Notes: generated by a model from the letters alone, not told the origin. 64,000 nt of DNA from Halapricum desulfuricans (GCF_017094525.1 NZ_CP064788.1:1287030-1351029), one strand, 5' to 3'. Shown: positions 25,597 to 35,955, counted from the stretch's first letter. Translations and numbers: made by a program.

Positions 25597-26672
25597 CTAT
25601 CGAGGAATGGCGTGGTCCTGATACGTGCTTTCTTCGGTTCGCCCCTGACGAGCACGCGAACGACGGTCTCCGGGTCGGCGTACTCGATGTCGACGTACGC
25701 CAGCCCGATCGGTTCGCCCAGCGTCGGACTCATCGTCCCGCTGGTGACGTGTCCGATCGCCTCGCCGTCGGCTGTCGTCACGGTCTGGCCGTGGCGCGGG
25801 ACGCCCCGGTCGATCAGTTGCACGCCCCGGAGTTTCGACGCCGGCCCCTCCGTGGCGACCCCTTCCAGCGCGTCGCGGCCGACGAACTCCGTGTCGAGTT
25901 TGACGACGAACCCGATCCCCGCCTCGTAGGGCGTCCGCGGCTCTTCCTCGGGGTCGAAGTCCTGTCCGGAGAGCAGGAAACCCATCTCCAGACGGAGCGT
26001 GTCGCGCGCGCCGAGCCCGCAGGGCTGGACGTCGAAGGCGTCCCAGACGGTCGAAGCGTCGTCTGCCGGAACCAGCAGTTCGACGCCGTCCTCGCCGGTG
26101 TAGCCCGTGGCCGCGACCAGACAGTCCACGCCGGCGACGTCGGTACGCTCGATCTCGAACCGATCGAGCGCGTAGCGCACGTCGGTCGCCTCCGCGAAGC
26201 GCTCGGGCGCGTCCGGGCCCTGCAGAGCGATCATCGCCCAGTCGGTCGTCGCGTTGTCTATTTCGGCGTCGAGATCGAACTCGGCGCGAATCCATTGACA
26301 CCGTTCGGCCATCGCCCCGTCGTTGCCGGCGTTGGGCACGAACAGGTACGTCTCGCCGTCCGGCAGGCGATAGACGACCGTGTCCTCGAGCATGATCCCC
26401 TCCTCGTCGGTGATCGCGGCGTACTGCGCCTCCCCGGGATCGAGCGCGGTCACGTCGTTGGTCGTGAGCCGTTGCAGGAGACGCCCCGCGTCGGGGCCGG
26501 TGACCTCGATCTGGCCCATGTGCGAGACGTCGAACTTCCCGGCCGACTGGCGAACGGCCCCGTGTTCGGTTCGGATCGAGTCGAACGAGACGGGCATCTC
26601 CCAGCCGCCGAAGTCGGTGAACTCGGCGTCCCGGTCGGCGTGGCGCTGATAGAGCGGCGTCCGGCGCGTCAT
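25593..26672 (-). CDS. gcvT: Glycine cleavage system aminomethyltransferase (T protein)
   Basis: A 359-residue folate-binding T protein from ATG 26672 (a TTG two codons upstream is possible). Diagnostic pieces are [13 protein letters not shown] near the start, [19 protein letters not shown], the folate contact [13 protein letters not shown], and the C-terminal barrel [18 protein letters not shown]. It transfers the one-carbon unit from the H-protein arm to tetrahydrofolate and releases ammonia. It is coupled to gcvH. Confidence 0.95.
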   Translation of the reverse strand: MTRRTPLYQRHADRDAEFTDFGGWEMPVSFDSIRTEHGAVRQSAGKFDVSHMGQIEVTGPDAGRLLQRLTTNDVTALDPGEAQYAAITDEEGIMLEDTVVYRLPDGETYLFVPNAGNDGAMAERCQWIRAEFDLDAEIDNATTDWAMIALQGPDAPERFAEATDVRYALDRFEIERTDVAGVDCLVAATGYTGEDGVELLVPADDASTVWDAFDVQPCGLGARDTLRLEMGFLLSGQDFDPEEEPRTPYEAGIGFVVKLDTEFVGRDALEGVATEGPASKLRGVQLIDRGVPRHGQTVTTADGEAIGHVTSGTMSPTLGEPIGLAYVDIEYADPETVVRVLVRGEPKKARIRTTPFLDR

Positions 26673-26773
26673 ACTCAATCCGGCGGTCGGAGCGATGGTA
26701 ACTCTTTGGACCGTCGAACGGCGGCCGGTCGTTGGACCGCCGAAGGAACGGCAGCACGTCCCCGATTGCCGAA

Positions 26774-28735
26774 CTACTTACCCTCGAACTCGGGATCGCG
26801 GTCCTGCTGGAAGGCGGCCAGCCCCTCCCAGAGGTCGTCGGTCGTAAAGAGGTGACCGAACGCCGACGCCTCGACTTCCAGGCCGGCGTCGGTGTCGTCA
26901 CGGCCCGCGTGCATCGCGCGCTTGGTGAACTTCTGGGCGATCGGCGGGCCGGCGGCGAGTTCGCGGGCCAGTTCCCAGGCCCGGTCCTCGATGGCGTCGT
27001 TCGCGACGACCTCGTTGACGAAGCCGTAGTCGGCCATCGTCGCCGCGTCGTAGTCGTTTCGCGCGGTGAAGATGATCTCCTTGGCTCGGCCCTCGCCGAC
27101 GATCGCACTGAGTCGCTGGGTGCCGCCCCAGCCCGGCAGGAGACCGAGTTCGTGCTCGGGCTGGCCGAACTGCGAGCGCTCGCTGGCGACCCGCAGATCC
27201 GCGCCCGTGGCCAGCTCCATCCCCCCGCCGAGACAGTAGCCGTCGATCGCCGCGACGACCGGCTTTGGACACTCCTCGAACGCGCCGGTGACCTGCTGGC
27301 CGTACCGGGAGATCTCGGTCGCTTCCAGCCCGCTCCCCGGTGCGGCCGAGGCGGCGTCGAAGCCCGCGGAAAACGCTCGATCGCCCGCGCCGGAAACCAG
27401 CAACGCGCGAACGTCGTCGTCCCCCTGTAGCGTCTCGACCGCGTGCTCGATCTCCTCGAGCATCTGGACGGTGATCGAGTTCATCCGGTGTGGTCGGTCG
27501 ATCTCGATGTGGCCGACGCGGTCGTCGACCTCGACGCTGATCTGCTCGTAGGTGCGGCCGCCGGTTGCGTCCTCTTCCTCGGCGTAGAATCCACCGTCCG
27601 CTGCGACCGCTTCGAGCGCGTCGCTGACCTCGTATCGGGGGTGGCCGGTTTCTTCGTGTCGATCTTCGAGCGTCCCGACGAGCGTCTCGATGCCCGCCTC
27701 GTCGGCCAGTTTGCCCGGGCCCTCGGGGAACCCGGTCCCGAGCATCATCGCCTCGTCGATCGCATCGATCGACGCGACGTCGTCGCCGACCAGTTTCGCG
27801 GCCTCGTTTGCCAGCACCGCGAGCAGTCGGCGTTCGATGACGTCGTCGCCGGCCTCGGTCGGGATCTCGACGCTCTCGTCGTGGTCGTACCACCCTTCGC
27901 CGGTCTTCTCGCCGAACTGCTCGGCCTCGACCTTCTGCGAGAGCAACGGGCACGGTTCGTAGGCCTCGCCCAGTTCGGCGTGGAGGTACTCGAGCACGTG
28001 ATAGGCGACGTCGTTGCCGACCCGGTCGGCCAGTTCGAACGTCCCCATCGGCAGGCCGACGCCGTACTTGCTCGTGCTGTCGACAGTTGCGATGTCGGCA
28101 TCGCCCTCGTGAACGGCCCAGCACGCCTCGTTCAGCAGGGGCGTGAGCACGCGGTTGACGACGAACCCGGGGCTGTCCTTCCGGACCCTGACCGGCGTCT
28201 TCTCGAAGGACTCGGCAAGGGCTTCGATCGTCTCGATCGTCTCCTCGCCGGTGTGTGCCCCAGAGATGACCTCGACCAGTTGCATCCGTACGGGCGGGTT
28301 GAAAAAGTGCATCCCGCAGAACTGCGTCGGCCGCTCGGTGACTTCCGAGAGGTCCGTGATCGAGAGCGCCGAGGTGTTCGTCGCGAAGATCGCTCCGTCA
28401 GGCGCGTGCGCTTCGAGGGCCTCGTAGACCTCGGTCTTGATGTCCATGACCTCCGGGACGGCCTCGATGACGACGTCCGCGTCCTCGACAGCGGTCTCCA
28501 TATCGACCAGGGGCATGATCCGCTTCAGCACTGTCTCGGGGTCCTCCTCAAGCCGATCCTTGTCGTCCAGTTTGTGTACCGACCACTCGATGTCCTCGTA
28601 GCCTTCCCGAACGATGTCTTCCTCGATGTCGCGCAACGTGACGTCATATCCCGCCAGCGCCGCGACCTCGGCGATCCCGTGGCCCATGTTGCCCGCACCG
28701 AGCACCGCGACCCGTGTGATGTCCTCGACGTCCAT
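26774..28735 (-). CDS. 3-hydroxyacyl-CoA dehydrogenase / enoyl-CoA hydratase fusion
   Basis: A 653-residue two-domain enzyme from ATG 28735 (MDVEDITRV); a GTG eight codons upstream is an alternative. The N-terminal half is HCDH: NAD motif VAVLGAGNMGHGIAEV, the catalytic histidine region CGMHFFNPPVRMQLVEVI, and VNRVLTPLLNEA. The C-terminal ~260 residues are a crotonase (HIEIDRPHRMNSI, then GAGDRAFSAGFD and an oxyanion segment GGGMELATGADLRVA). Fused HCDH-ECH proteins with the dehydrogenase first occur in archaea and carry out two consecutive beta-oxidation steps. It is monocistronic here. Confidence 0.9.
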   Translation of the reverse strand: MDVEDITRVAVLGAGNMGHGIAEVAALAGYDVTLRDIEEDIVREGYEDIEWSVHKLDDKDRLEEDPETVLKRIMPLVDMETAVEDADVVIEAVPEVMDIKTEVYEALEAHAPDGAIFATNTSALSITDLSEVTERPTQFCGMHFFNPPVRMQLVEVISGAHTGEETIETIEALAESFEKTPVRVRKDSPGFVVNRVLTPLLNEACWAVHEGDADIATVDSTSKYGVGLPMGTFELADRVGNDVAYHVLEYLHAELGEAYEPCPLLSQKVEAEQFGEKTGEGWYDHDESVEIPTEAGDDVIERRLLAVLANEAAKLVGDDVASIDAIDEAMMLGTGFPEGPGKLADEAGIETLVGTLEDRHEETGHPRYEVSDALEAVAADGGFYAEEEDATGGRTYEQISVEVDDRVGHIEIDRPHRMNSITVQMLEEIEHAVETLQGDDDVRALLVSGAGDRAFSAGFDAASAAPGSGLEATEISRYGQQVTGAFEECPKPVVAAIDGYCLGGGMELATGADLRVASERSQFGQPEHELGLLPGWGGTQRLSAIVGEGRAKEIIFTARNDYDAATMADYGFVNEVVANDAIEDRAWELARELAAGPPIAQKFTKRAMHAGRDDTDAGLEVEASAFGHLFTTDDLWEGLAAFQQDRDPEFEGK

Positions 28736-28927
28736 ATCGTTCGCCACCAATCGTGGCACAGAAATGAAGGTTTCCTTCCCGGAAAATCATTATCGTCTGA
28801 GGAGATCAGAAACCGTTTGCACGTTTTCGAACGTGGCTTTGACGGAAACACAGGATGGCACTGGAGCTGGCTCGATCACACCGTCGACGAACCCGCCGCG
28901 GAGGGACAGCCCGCTTCGGGACGCATT

Positions 28928-28944
28928 CCACATACTTTATGTGG
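28928..28944 (+). promoter_or_regulatory. Palindromic TATA-like site upstream of the histidine kinase
   Basis: CCACATA-CTT-TATGTGG, a 7-bp inverted repeat overlapping a TATA-like word, 59 bases before ATG 29003. It could be a promoter with an overlapping operator. Only symmetry and position support this. Confidence 0.35.
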
Positions 28945-29002
28945 GAGCTTCAAGCAGATAGTAGGTGCCACGGGGAAACAGGGCACACCCGTCGGAGCAC
29001 TC

Positions 29003-30877
29003 ATGACATCCGGCCGAGATTCCGGTTCGAACGGGTCGACATCGGGGGGGAGTTCGGGCACGTCGGGTCGTGGCTCGGATTCGCCCCGGCTCTACCGGAC
29101 GGTCTATCGTCGAGTGGTACCCGAGTTCGTCCGTCGTCATCTCGGGGCGAAGTTCCTCGTCGCGCTGTTGCTCGTCGCCGTTCTCATCAGTGTCATCGGA
29201 TTCGCCACGTACGTCGAGATCCAGGGGACGATACAGGAAGAGGCGACGGACGAACTCGAAACGACCGGCCAGTTGCGCGCACAGAGCGTCAGTCAGTGGG
29301 TGGCCGGCACGCGGGCACAGACAGCACTGGTCGCGGATCCACAGCTGGCTCCGAACGAGACGGCGCTCGACGCGTCTCTCTCGGCGGCGAAAGCCGGCAG
29401 CGAGAGCGCGATAATCGACGTCCACTACGTCGATACGGACCGAAACACCGTCGTCGCGAGTACGAACGACGAATACGGGGGGCGAGGGCTGGACGACGTC
29501 GGGTCGAACTGGATCGACCCCCTCGCTCGACTGGGCGACGATCCGGACGCGGTCACGTTTTCGAGACAGTCCTACACCGTCGGCGGTGATCGGGCGATCG
29601 CGCTGGTCGGGCGGGTAACCGAGCACAGTGCCGTCGTCGTCGTCAGTCGGTTCGTACCGACGTTCGACGACAGCGACATCCGGACGACGCTGGTGACTGC
29701 CGAGGGGAATCGGGTCGCCACGACCGACGCTGCGCGGGAGTTCGAGCGGACCGACGCGTTCACCGCAGCCGTCCAAGCGGGAACAAGCCGAACTGTCGAG
29801 GCCGGCGGGGAGGTACGCACGTACGTGCCAGTCGAGGGCACCGACTGGATCGCGGTCTCGACCGCTCCGAAAGCCGACCTCTACAGCGTCAGTGCGACCG
29901 CCGGGCGAAACGTCTTGCTGCTGGCGGTGACGGCGCTCGTCTCGCTTGCGGCCGTCGGCTTCGTTCTCGGCCGGAGCACGGTCGTCCCGCTCGTGCGACT
30001 CAGAGAACACATTCAGGAGATCGAATCCGGGTCGCTCGATGTCGATCTGGAGACGGCTCGCGAGGACGAGATCGGCAGGCTGTTCACGGCGTTCGACAAC
30101 ATGCGCGACGCGCTCGAGGTGCAGTTCCGGGACGCCCGGCAGGCGAGACACGAGGCCGAAAGCTCGCGTCAGGAGATGGAGCGCCAGAACCGGCGACTCG
30201 ATCAGTTCGCCTCGACGTTGAGCCATGACCTCCGGAACCCGCTGGCGGTCGCGCGTGGCCACGTCGAACTCCTGCGGACCAAACTCGACGACTCCCAGGG
30301 GGAACTGCTCGAACACGTCGAGAAAATCGACGGGGCCCACGACCGAATCGACTCGATCATCGACGACGTGCTCACCCTGACCCGCAAGGGCGAGTCCGTC
30401 GAGGAGACCGAGCGGTTCGAGCTCGAAGACGCCGCCAGCGAGGCCTGGAGCAATATCGACAACAAGGACGCGACGCTTCGCGTCGAGGACAGCATCGCCA
30501 TCGAGGGCGATCGGAGCCGGTTGCTGCGGGCGCTGGAGAACCTCTTTCGGAACTCGATCGATCACGTCGGCCCCGAGGTGACCGTGACGGTCGGGCTGAC
30601 CGAAGACGGCTTCTACGTCGAGGACGACGGACCGGGCATCCCCGACGAGGAAATGGACGCAATCTTCGAGTACGGTCACACCAACAGCGAGGACGGCACC
30701 GGCATCGGCCTGTCGATCGTCAGGACGATCGCCGAGGCGCACGGCTGGTCGGTCTGGGTCGACGGGACGTCGGGTCGCGGCGCCCGGTTCGTCTTCTCCG
30801 ACGTGTTCGCCACCGAGGAACGCCTGTTCGAGGAGTCGGCGTTCACCTGGGAACACGCCCGGGCTGACGACGACTAG
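29003..30877 (+). CDS. Membrane sensor histidine kinase with extracellular and HAMP domains
   Basis: A 624-residue sensor kinase. After a Ser/Gly-rich start, membrane helix 1 (about residues 47-69) leads to an extracellular domain of dCACHE type (about residues 75-295), then helix 2 (about 306-328), a HAMP linker (VVPLVRLREHIQEIESG), a coiled coil, the HisKA phosphoacceptor STLSHDLRNPLAVARGH and a HATPase domain (N-box LFRNSIDH, G1 EDDGPGIP, G2 GTGIGLSI). All catalytic motifs are intact. No response regulator is adjacent. The ATG 29003 start fits the signal-anchor. Confidence 0.9.
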   Translation: MTSGRDSGSNGSTSGGSSGTSGRGSDSPRLYRTVYRRVVPEFVRRHLGAKFLVALLLVAVLISVIGFATYVEIQGTIQEEATDELETTGQLRAQSVSQWVAGTRAQTALVADPQLAPNETALDASLSAAKAGSESAIIDVHYVDTDRNTVVASTNDEYGGRGLDDVGSNWIDPLARLGDDPDAVTFSRQSYTVGGDRAIALVGRVTEHSAVVVVSRFVPTFDDSDIRTTLVTAEGNRVATTDAAREFERTDAFTAAVQAGTSRTVEAGGEVRTYVPVEGTDWIAVSTAPKADLYSVSATAGRNVLLLAVTALVSLAAVGFVLGRSTVVPLVRLREHIQEIESGSLDVDLETAREDEIGRLFTAFDNMRDALEVQFRDARQARHEAESSRQEMERQNRRLDQFASTLSHDLRNPLAVARGHVELLRTKLDDSQGELLEHVEKIDGAHDRIDSIIDDVLTLTRKGESVEETERFELEDAASEAWSNIDNKDATLRVEDSIAIEGDRSRLLRALENLFRNSIDHVGPEVTVTVGLTEDGFYVEDDGPGIPDEEMDAIFEYGHTNSEDGTGIGLSIVRTIAEAHGWSVWVDGTSGRGARFVFSDVFATEERLFEESAFTWEHARADDD

Positions 30878-30898
30878 CACGACGGTGCGGGGACGCGG

Positions 30899-31567
30899 CT
30901 ACGGCTGACAGCACGAGGCCAGGACGGTTTTCAGGCCGGTCTCGAGCGCGTCGCGTTCGACGACCGCGTTCGCGTCGGGGTGGGGCTCGGAACCCTCGTC
31001 GTGGAGAACCTGCACGGCATCGAGACCGGCGGCTGCGGCTCCAGCGACGTCGCGCTCGGGGTCGTCACCGACGTAGATCGCCCGCTCCGGGTCGACGCCG
31101 AGACGGTCCGTGATCGCCTCGAACGCGGCCGGATCGGGTTTTCGCGTCTCGAGTTCGCCGGTGACGAGCGTCGCGTCGAAACGCTCCGTCCAGCCGAGCC
31201 GGTCGAGCTTGCTCCGCTGGGCCAGCGACGGACCGTCGGTGAGGACGCCAACGCGATACCCCGGTCCGTCGGTGAGGTCTTCGAGAAGGGTCTCGACGCC
31301 GTCGACGGGTTCGAGCGCGTCGTTGACAGCCTCGCGATAGGCGCGGGCGACTGCGTCCGGCGACGGGTCGCCGTCGGTCAGCAACCGTTCGAAAATCGGT
31401 GTGCGCGTCTCGCCGGCCACGACCTGTCCGTGGGCGTCGAGATACTCCGAGCGAGAGACCGGTGGCGCGTCGGTCGTCTCGATCGCTTCGGCGAGCAGCG
31501 TCCGGCGGTCACGGTTCGGGACCGCGAGCGTCCCATCGAGGTCGAACACGACCGCGCGTGAGGTCAT
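30899..31567 (-). CDS. HAD-superfamily phosphatase
   Basis: A 222-residue HAD hydrolase. Motif I is FDLDGTL with both aspartates (residues 9-15), motif II is VLTDG, motif III is RKPDPAAFE, and motif IV is YVGDDPERDV. The helical cap lies between residues 15 and 95, as in phosphoglycolate phosphatase or haloacid dehalogenase-like members. Substrate cannot be read from the sequence. Confidence 0.9.
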   Translation of the reverse strand: MTSRAVVFDLDGTLAVPNRDRRTLLAEAIETTDAPPVSRSEYLDAHGQVVAGETRTPIFERLLTDGDPSPDAVARAYREAVNDALEPVDGVETLLEDLTDGPGYRVGVLTDGPSLAQRSKLDRLGWTERFDATLVTGELETRKPDPAAFEAITDRLGVDPERAIYVGDDPERDVAGAAAAGLDAVQVLHDEGSEPHPDANAVVERDALETGLKTVLASCCQP

Positions 31568-31618
31568 CAGCGTATGCCACGATCTGATCGGATTTGACGC
31601 TAACGGTCGGTGACCGAC

Positions 31619-32359
31619 TCACCGCCGCGCGTCGTCCCAGTCGATCCAGTCCTGCTCCCAGCCGGGCCGGGACTCGGCGTGTTTGCGAGCGAACTCCCGA
31701 TCCTCGCGGTGGGTCCGGTTGCGCTCGACCTCGTGGGGCGACTCGCCGTCGACCAGCATGGGCTGGAAGGCGACGGTCCCGTGTCGCTCGATCTCGCCGT
31801 CCCTGGAGACGACCGACAGCGTCTGCGTGCCGGCCCCTAGCGGCGCGACGAGCCGACCGTCGGACGTCAACTGTTCGAGCAACGCCCGCGGCGGCTCGAC
31901 GACGCCCGCCTCCAGCAGGATACAGTCGTAGGGGGCGTAGGCGGCCAGTCCCTCGGCCCCGTCGCGGCGATCGACGAGCACCTCGCTGTAGCCCGCCGTC
32001 GAGAGGTTCGATCGCGCCTCGTAGACCAGCTGTCGGTTGATGTCGATCGCGTGGGTGTCGGTCGCGCCGACGACCTCGGCGATCACGGCGACGGTGTAGC
32101 CGACGCCCGCGCCGACGACCAGCGCGCGCTCGTCGGGTCTCGGAGCGAGCACGTCCAGCAGACGCGCGGCAGTGCTCGGCGCGAGCACGCGCGTTCCGTG
32201 GCGTTCGAACGTTCGATCCGCGTAGGCGGCCTCCTCCTCGACGAACGCCTCGCGTTCGACCGACCGCATCGCCAGCGACACCTGCTCATCACCGAGACAG
32301 CCCTTGCTCTCGTGTTCGAGGCTGTCGACCATGTCCTCGCGCAGTACCGCGGGATCCAT
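31619..32359 (-). CDS. pcm: Protein-L-isoaspartate O-methyltransferase family protein
   Basis: A 246-residue SAM methyltransferase of the Pcm family, which repairs isoaspartyl residues in aged proteins. Family pieces are [31 protein letters not shown], the SAM motif [18 protein letters not shown] and [10 protein letters not shown]. The SAM motif varies slightly (GAGVG instead of GTGSG), as in a second haloarchaeal Pcm group. It is divergent from SRP19. Confidence 0.85.
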   Translation of the reverse strand: MDPAVLREDMVDSLEHESKGCLGDEQVSLAMRSVEREAFVEEEAAYADRTFERHGTRVLAPSTAARLLDVLAPRPDERALVVGAGVGYTVAVIAEVVGATDTHAIDINRQLVYEARSNLSTAGYSEVLVDRRDGAEGLAAYAPYDCILLEAGVVEPPRALLEQLTSDGRLVAPLGAGTQTLSVVSRDGEIERHGTVAFQPMLVDGESPHEVERNRTHREDREFARKHAESRPGWEQDWIDWDDARR

Positions 32360-32479
32360 ACCCGGCCTTTCGGCCGCGTCGTAATGAATGACGCGTTAGA
32401 CGAGGGTGACTCGGCCGGTGGACCGACAGCGCTCGTCCGACCAGTAAGGCGTTTACGTCCGGCCCGCTCACCCGGACAC

Positions 32480-32758
32480 ATGGTCGAGAACGTCATCTGG
32501 CCCGCGACCCTCGACGCGGAGTTGACCCGCAGCGAGGGGCGACGGGTCCCGGAGGATCTGGCCGTCCCGAACCCGACAGTCGAGGAAATCGCCAAGGCTG
32601 TCCAGCAGGTGGGCTACGACGCCCGGATCGAGCGCGAGAAGACCTATCCACGCGAGTACGAACCGCGCGGGCGGGTCGTGGTCACGAACGCCGACGACGC
32701 AACGAAAAGCGACCTGCTGGGCGCTGTCGCGGCCTACATGCAGGTCCTGCGCGAATAA
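32480..32758 (+). CDS. srp19: Signal recognition particle protein SRP19
   Basis: A 92-residue protein from ATG 32480. It has the SRP19 start [20 protein letters not shown] and the conserved [17 protein letters not shown]. It binds the SRP RNA S domain and helps SRP54 to assemble. Its stop overlaps the gar1 start (TAATG). Confidence 0.95.
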   Translation: MVENVIWPATLDAELTRSEGRRVPEDLAVPNPTVEEIAKAVQQVGYDARIEREKTYPREYEPRGRVVVTNADDATKSDLLGAVAAYMQVLRE

Positions 32759-32991
32759 TGCAGCGCGCCGGAACCGTCACGGATATCGCTCAAAACGTCG
32801 CAATCGTGCGCTGTCCCGACGACGACCACCCGGAAATCGGGGCGAGACTGCTAGACGAGAACCTCGATACGGTCGGCCGGGTCGTCGACGTCTTCGGCCC
32901 CGTCGAGCGACCGTTCCTGGCGGTCTCGCCTGACGACGGCGTACGGCCGGCGTCGCTTCTGGGGGCCGTCCTCTACTATCGCGATTCGTGA
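32758..32991 (+). CDS. gar1: H/ACA ribonucleoprotein protein Gar1
   Basis: A 77-residue beta-barrel protein with the Gar1 pieces IGARLLDENLDTVGRVVDVFGPV and PFLAVS. It works with Cbf5, Nop10 and L7Ae in RNA-guided pseudouridylation. It is translated from an ATG overlapping the SRP19 stop; the SRP19-Gar1 pair is common in haloarchaea. Confidence 0.93.
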   Translation: MQRAGTVTDIAQNVAIVRCPDDDHPEIGARLLDENLDTVGRVVDVFGPVERPFLAVSPDDGVRPASLLGAVLYYRDS

Positions 32992-33052
32992 CCGGATCGG
33001 GCGTCGACCGCGACTCGCAGGTGTTATTCGGCTCGCTGTCGGACGGCCGTGT

Positions 33053-34099
33053 ATGGACCAACGGACGCGAGCGATCGTCGCCGCGCTCGGGATCGCCGGT
33101 ATCTTCCTGCTGGTACAGCTGGGCGCGCTCGCGCTCGTCGAACCGTTCGAACAGGCCGGCTTACAGGCGACCGAAAACCCCCAGAACGCGACCAATAGCC
33201 TCGTCTATATCGCCGCGTTGCTGGCGATGACCGGACTCATGCTGCTGGCGTTCAGGTACGATCTGGAGGTCGTGATTCGCGGACTGGTCGTGCTGGTCGG
33301 TGGCTATATCGGATTCGTGGTCCTTGCGTCGATCGTGCCCGCGTCGGTCGCGCCCGTTGCCGGCGCGAGCGCGATCGCCTGGGTGGCCGCCGGCGCGATC
33401 GTCCTCGGGTTGCTCATCTACCCCGAGTGGTACGTCATTGACGCCGCCGGGATCGTGATGGGTGCCGGCGCGGCGGGGCTGTTCGGGATTTCCTTCGGTA
33501 TCCTCCCGGCACTCGTGTTGCTCGCCGCGCTGGCGGTCTACGACGCGATCAGCGTCTACGGGACCGAACACATGCTCACGCTCGCGGAGGGCGTGATGGA
33601 CCTTCGAGTTCCGGTCGTCCTCGTGGTCCCGCTGTCGCTGTCGTACTCGTTTCTGGACGCCGACGCGCCCGACAGCGTCGCTGAAACGGACGGGTCGGGG
33701 AGCGACACGCCGGGCGGTGAGCAGGGAGCTGACGACAGTCACGATGGGGAAAACAGTGACGAGACGTCGGACAACGAGAGGACTCCTCTCGACAGGGAGG
33801 CGCTGTTCATCGGACTCGGCGACGCCGTAATCCCGACCGTGCTGGTCGCGAGTGCGGCCGCGTTCGCGCCCGAATCTGTCCCGACCGTCGCTGCCGGCGG
33901 ACTCTCGGTCCCGGTGACGGCCATCGGCGCGATGATCGGGACGGTCCTCGGTCTCGCCGTCTTGCTCCGGATGGTGCTTCGCGGGCGTGCACACGCCGGG
34001 CTCCCCCTGCTCAACGGCGGCGCGATCGCCGGCTACCTCATAGCCGCGGTTGCGAGCGGGTTCTCGCTCGCGCAAGCGGTCGGGCTCGCCGGCGTCTAG
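33053..34099 (+). CDS. Presenilin-family intramembrane aspartyl protease
   Basis: A 348-residue protein with about nine membrane helices. The catalytic motifs are LAVYDAISVYGTEHM (YD) and LFIGLGDAVIP (GxGD), followed by the PAL-like loop GLPLLNGGAI. A 50-residue acidic loop lies between helices 6 and 7, between the two aspartates. This matches archaeal presenilin homologues (PSH), which cleave within membrane helices. It follows gar1 by about 60 bp on the same strand. Confidence 0.9.
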   Translation: MDQRTRAIVAALGIAGIFLLVQLGALALVEPFEQAGLQATENPQNATNSLVYIAALLAMTGLMLLAFRYDLEVVIRGLVVLVGGYIGFVVLASIVPASVAPVAGASAIAWVAAGAIVLGLLIYPEWYVIDAAGIVMGAGAAGLFGISFGILPALVLLAALAVYDAISVYGTEHMLTLAEGVMDLRVPVVLVVPLSLSYSFLDADAPDSVAETDGSGSDTPGGEQGADDSHDGENSDETSDNERTPLDREALFIGLGDAVIPTVLVASAAAFAPESVPTVAAGGLSVPVTAIGAMIGTVLGLAVLLRMVLRGRAHAGLPLLNGGAIAGYLIAAVASGFSLAQAVGLAGV

Positions 34100-34174
34100 C
34101 TCACGGCGGCTTAACCGAGTGAACTGTCGGCACTGATCAGAACGTTTTTCGACGTTCCAGCCCACGACGCAGAC

Positions 34175-34936
34175 ATGGACGGTATTCTCGACCACACGAT
34201 GGTCCGGGTCGAAGACCTCGAGGAATCGATCGACTGGTACACCGAGCATCTGGACTGGGAAGTGAAACGAAAGAGCGAACATTCGTCGTTCACCCTCGCC
34301 TTTCTCGGTCCCGAGGACATGCACGAGGACGGCGCGGTGCTGGAGTTGACATACAACCACGACGATCGCACCTACGACTTCGGGGACGCCTGGGGCCACA
34401 TCGCGGTGCGCGTCGAGGACGTCTACGACGCCTACGAGCAGTTGATGGACGAGGGCGTCGAGGACTACCGCGATCCCGATTCCTGTGGCGGCCAGTACGC
34501 GTTCGTCAAGAGCCCGACCGGCCACGAGATCGAGATCGTCGAGCGCGATTACGGCGCGAAATGGTCCATCGATCACACGATGATCCGCGTCGAGGACGTC
34601 GACCAGTCCATCGGCTGGTACGTCCGCAAGCTGGGGTACGAGATGTTCCGCCGTAGCGAACACGACGACTTCTCGCTGTACTTCCTCAAGCCCGACGACG
34701 CACCGGAGGAGGCGATGTCGATGGAACTGACCTACAACCACGACGGTCGCTCCTACGAGTTCGGCGACGCGTGGGGGCACGTGGCCGTCCGCGCCGACGA
34801 GTCCGATCTCGAGGAATACTGGGCGATGCTGATGGACCGCCACGCCGAGGACTACCGCGATCCGGCATCCTGTGACTACAACTACGCGTTCACCAAAGAC
34901 CCCGACGGCCACGAGATCGAGGTCGTCAGGAGATAG
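34175..34936 (+). CDS. Two-domain VOC (glyoxalase-like) protein
   Basis: A 253-residue protein made of two VOC modules. HTMVRVEDLEESIDWY and FGDAWGHIAVRVED mark module 1; HTMIRVEDVDQSIGWY and FGDAWGHVAVRADE mark module 2. Each has the His and Glu metal ligands of glyoxalase I (second-His GHI/GHV; Glu in VLELTYNHD/MELTYNHD and HEIE). It probably detoxifies methylglyoxal or acts on a related small molecule; the co-substrate in haloarchaea is not known from sequence. Confidence 0.85.
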   Translation: MDGILDHTMVRVEDLEESIDWYTEHLDWEVKRKSEHSSFTLAFLGPEDMHEDGAVLELTYNHDDRTYDFGDAWGHIAVRVEDVYDAYEQLMDEGVEDYRDPDSCGGQYAFVKSPTGHEIEIVERDYGAKWSIDHTMIRVEDVDQSIGWYVRKLGYEMFRRSEHDDFSLYFLKPDDAPEEAMSMELTYNHDGRSYEFGDAWGHVAVRADESDLEEYWAMLMDRHAEDYRDPASCDYNYAFTKDPDGHEIEVVRR

Positions 34937-34989
34937 CAACCCGAGCGTCCAGCCGACAGTATAAGTTCCCTGGTGCAGACAGTACAGGT

Positions 34990-35955
34990 ATGATACTCAC
35001 ACTGACGCCGAACCCGGCGGTCGATCAAACGATCGAGATGGACGAGCCCCTGGAGCCCGACACCGTCCAGACGTCCGTCGGCGCGAAGTTCGACGCGGGA
35101 GGCAACGGAATCAACGTCTCGCAGTTCGTCCGCGCGCTGGGAGGCGAGACAACGGCAACGGGGATCACCGGCGGGTTCACGGGCTATTTCATCGAACAGT
35201 CGCTCTCGGAGTTTGACATCCCGACTGACTTCTGTCAGATCGAATCCCAGCCGACCCGGATCAGTACGACGATTCTCGCGCCTGCACGCGAGGGTGTTCA
35301 GACGTCTCGCATGGACGATGAGGACGACCTGCCACGGTCCGAGTACCGACTGCTACAGACAGGCCCAGAGGTCACCGAACACATCGTCGATCTGCTGGTC
35401 GAGACTGTTCGCGAACACGATCCGGAGATCCTCAACATCGGCGGGAGCCTGCCACCGGGCATGGACGCCGCGGCGGTCGACCGTATCGCCGCCGCCGGCG
35501 ACTGGGAGACCGCCGTCGACATCCATGGCGATGTACTCACTGACCTCGAAGAGACCTACGAGTACTGCCGGCCCAACCGCGAGGAACTGGAAGCGGCGAC
35601 TGGCATCACCGTCGAGACGATTACCGACTGCGAACAGGCGGCGAAACAGCTCCACGAGATGGGGTTCGAGCGCGTCATCGCCTCGATGGGTAGCGAGGGA
35701 GCGGTCATGGTCACGCCCGAGCAGACGCTGTACTCCTCGGCGGTCGACGTCGAGGTCGTCGACACCGTCGGTGCCGGTGACGCGCTGTTCGCGGCGATCC
35801 TGTGGGCGTACGAACAGGGCTGGAGCGACGAGAAGGCGCTCCGTGCGGGCGTCGCGACCGCCTGGAAGCTCGTGACCGTCACCGGCTCCAGCGTCCGGGA
35901 TCTCAACCCTCAGGACCGGATCGACGAGGTCCGCGTCTGGGAAATGGATGGCTGA
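34990..35955 (+). CDS. pfkB: PfkB-family sugar kinase, probably 1-phosphofructokinase
   Basis: A 321-residue PfkB kinase. Its start TLTPNPAVDQTIEMD and the GGNGINVSQ sugar-binding motif are those of 1-phosphofructokinase/tagatose-6-phosphate kinase members. The ATP site and catalytic base are VDTVGAGDALFAAIL (Asp at about residue 262). Haloarchaea use a ketohexokinase and 1-phosphofructokinase for fructose, so FruK is the likely role. No other fructose gene is in the window. It is the last gene before the defence island. Confidence 0.85.
   Translation: MILTLTPNPAVDQTIEMDEPLEPDTVQTSVGAKFDAGGNGINVSQFVRALGGETTATGITGGFTGYFIEQSLSEFDIPTDFCQIESQPTRISTTILAPAREGVQTSRMDDEDDLPRSEYRLLQTGPEVTEHIVDLLVETVREHDPEILNIGGSLPPGMDAAAVDRIAAAGDWETAVDIHGDVLTDLEETYEYCRPNREELEAATGITVETITDCEQAAKQLHEMGFERVIASMGSEGAVMVTPEQTLYSSAVDVEVVDTVGAGDALFAAILWAYEQGWSDEKALRAGVATAWKLVTVTGSSVRDLNPQDRIDEVRVWEMDG

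Noticed and set aside
28937-30880. A 647-codon open frame on the minus strand opposite the histidine kinase
   Set aside because: It is a GC-rich shadow frame: Arg/Asp/Val-heavy composition, no domain, while the plus strand has all kinase motifs in order.
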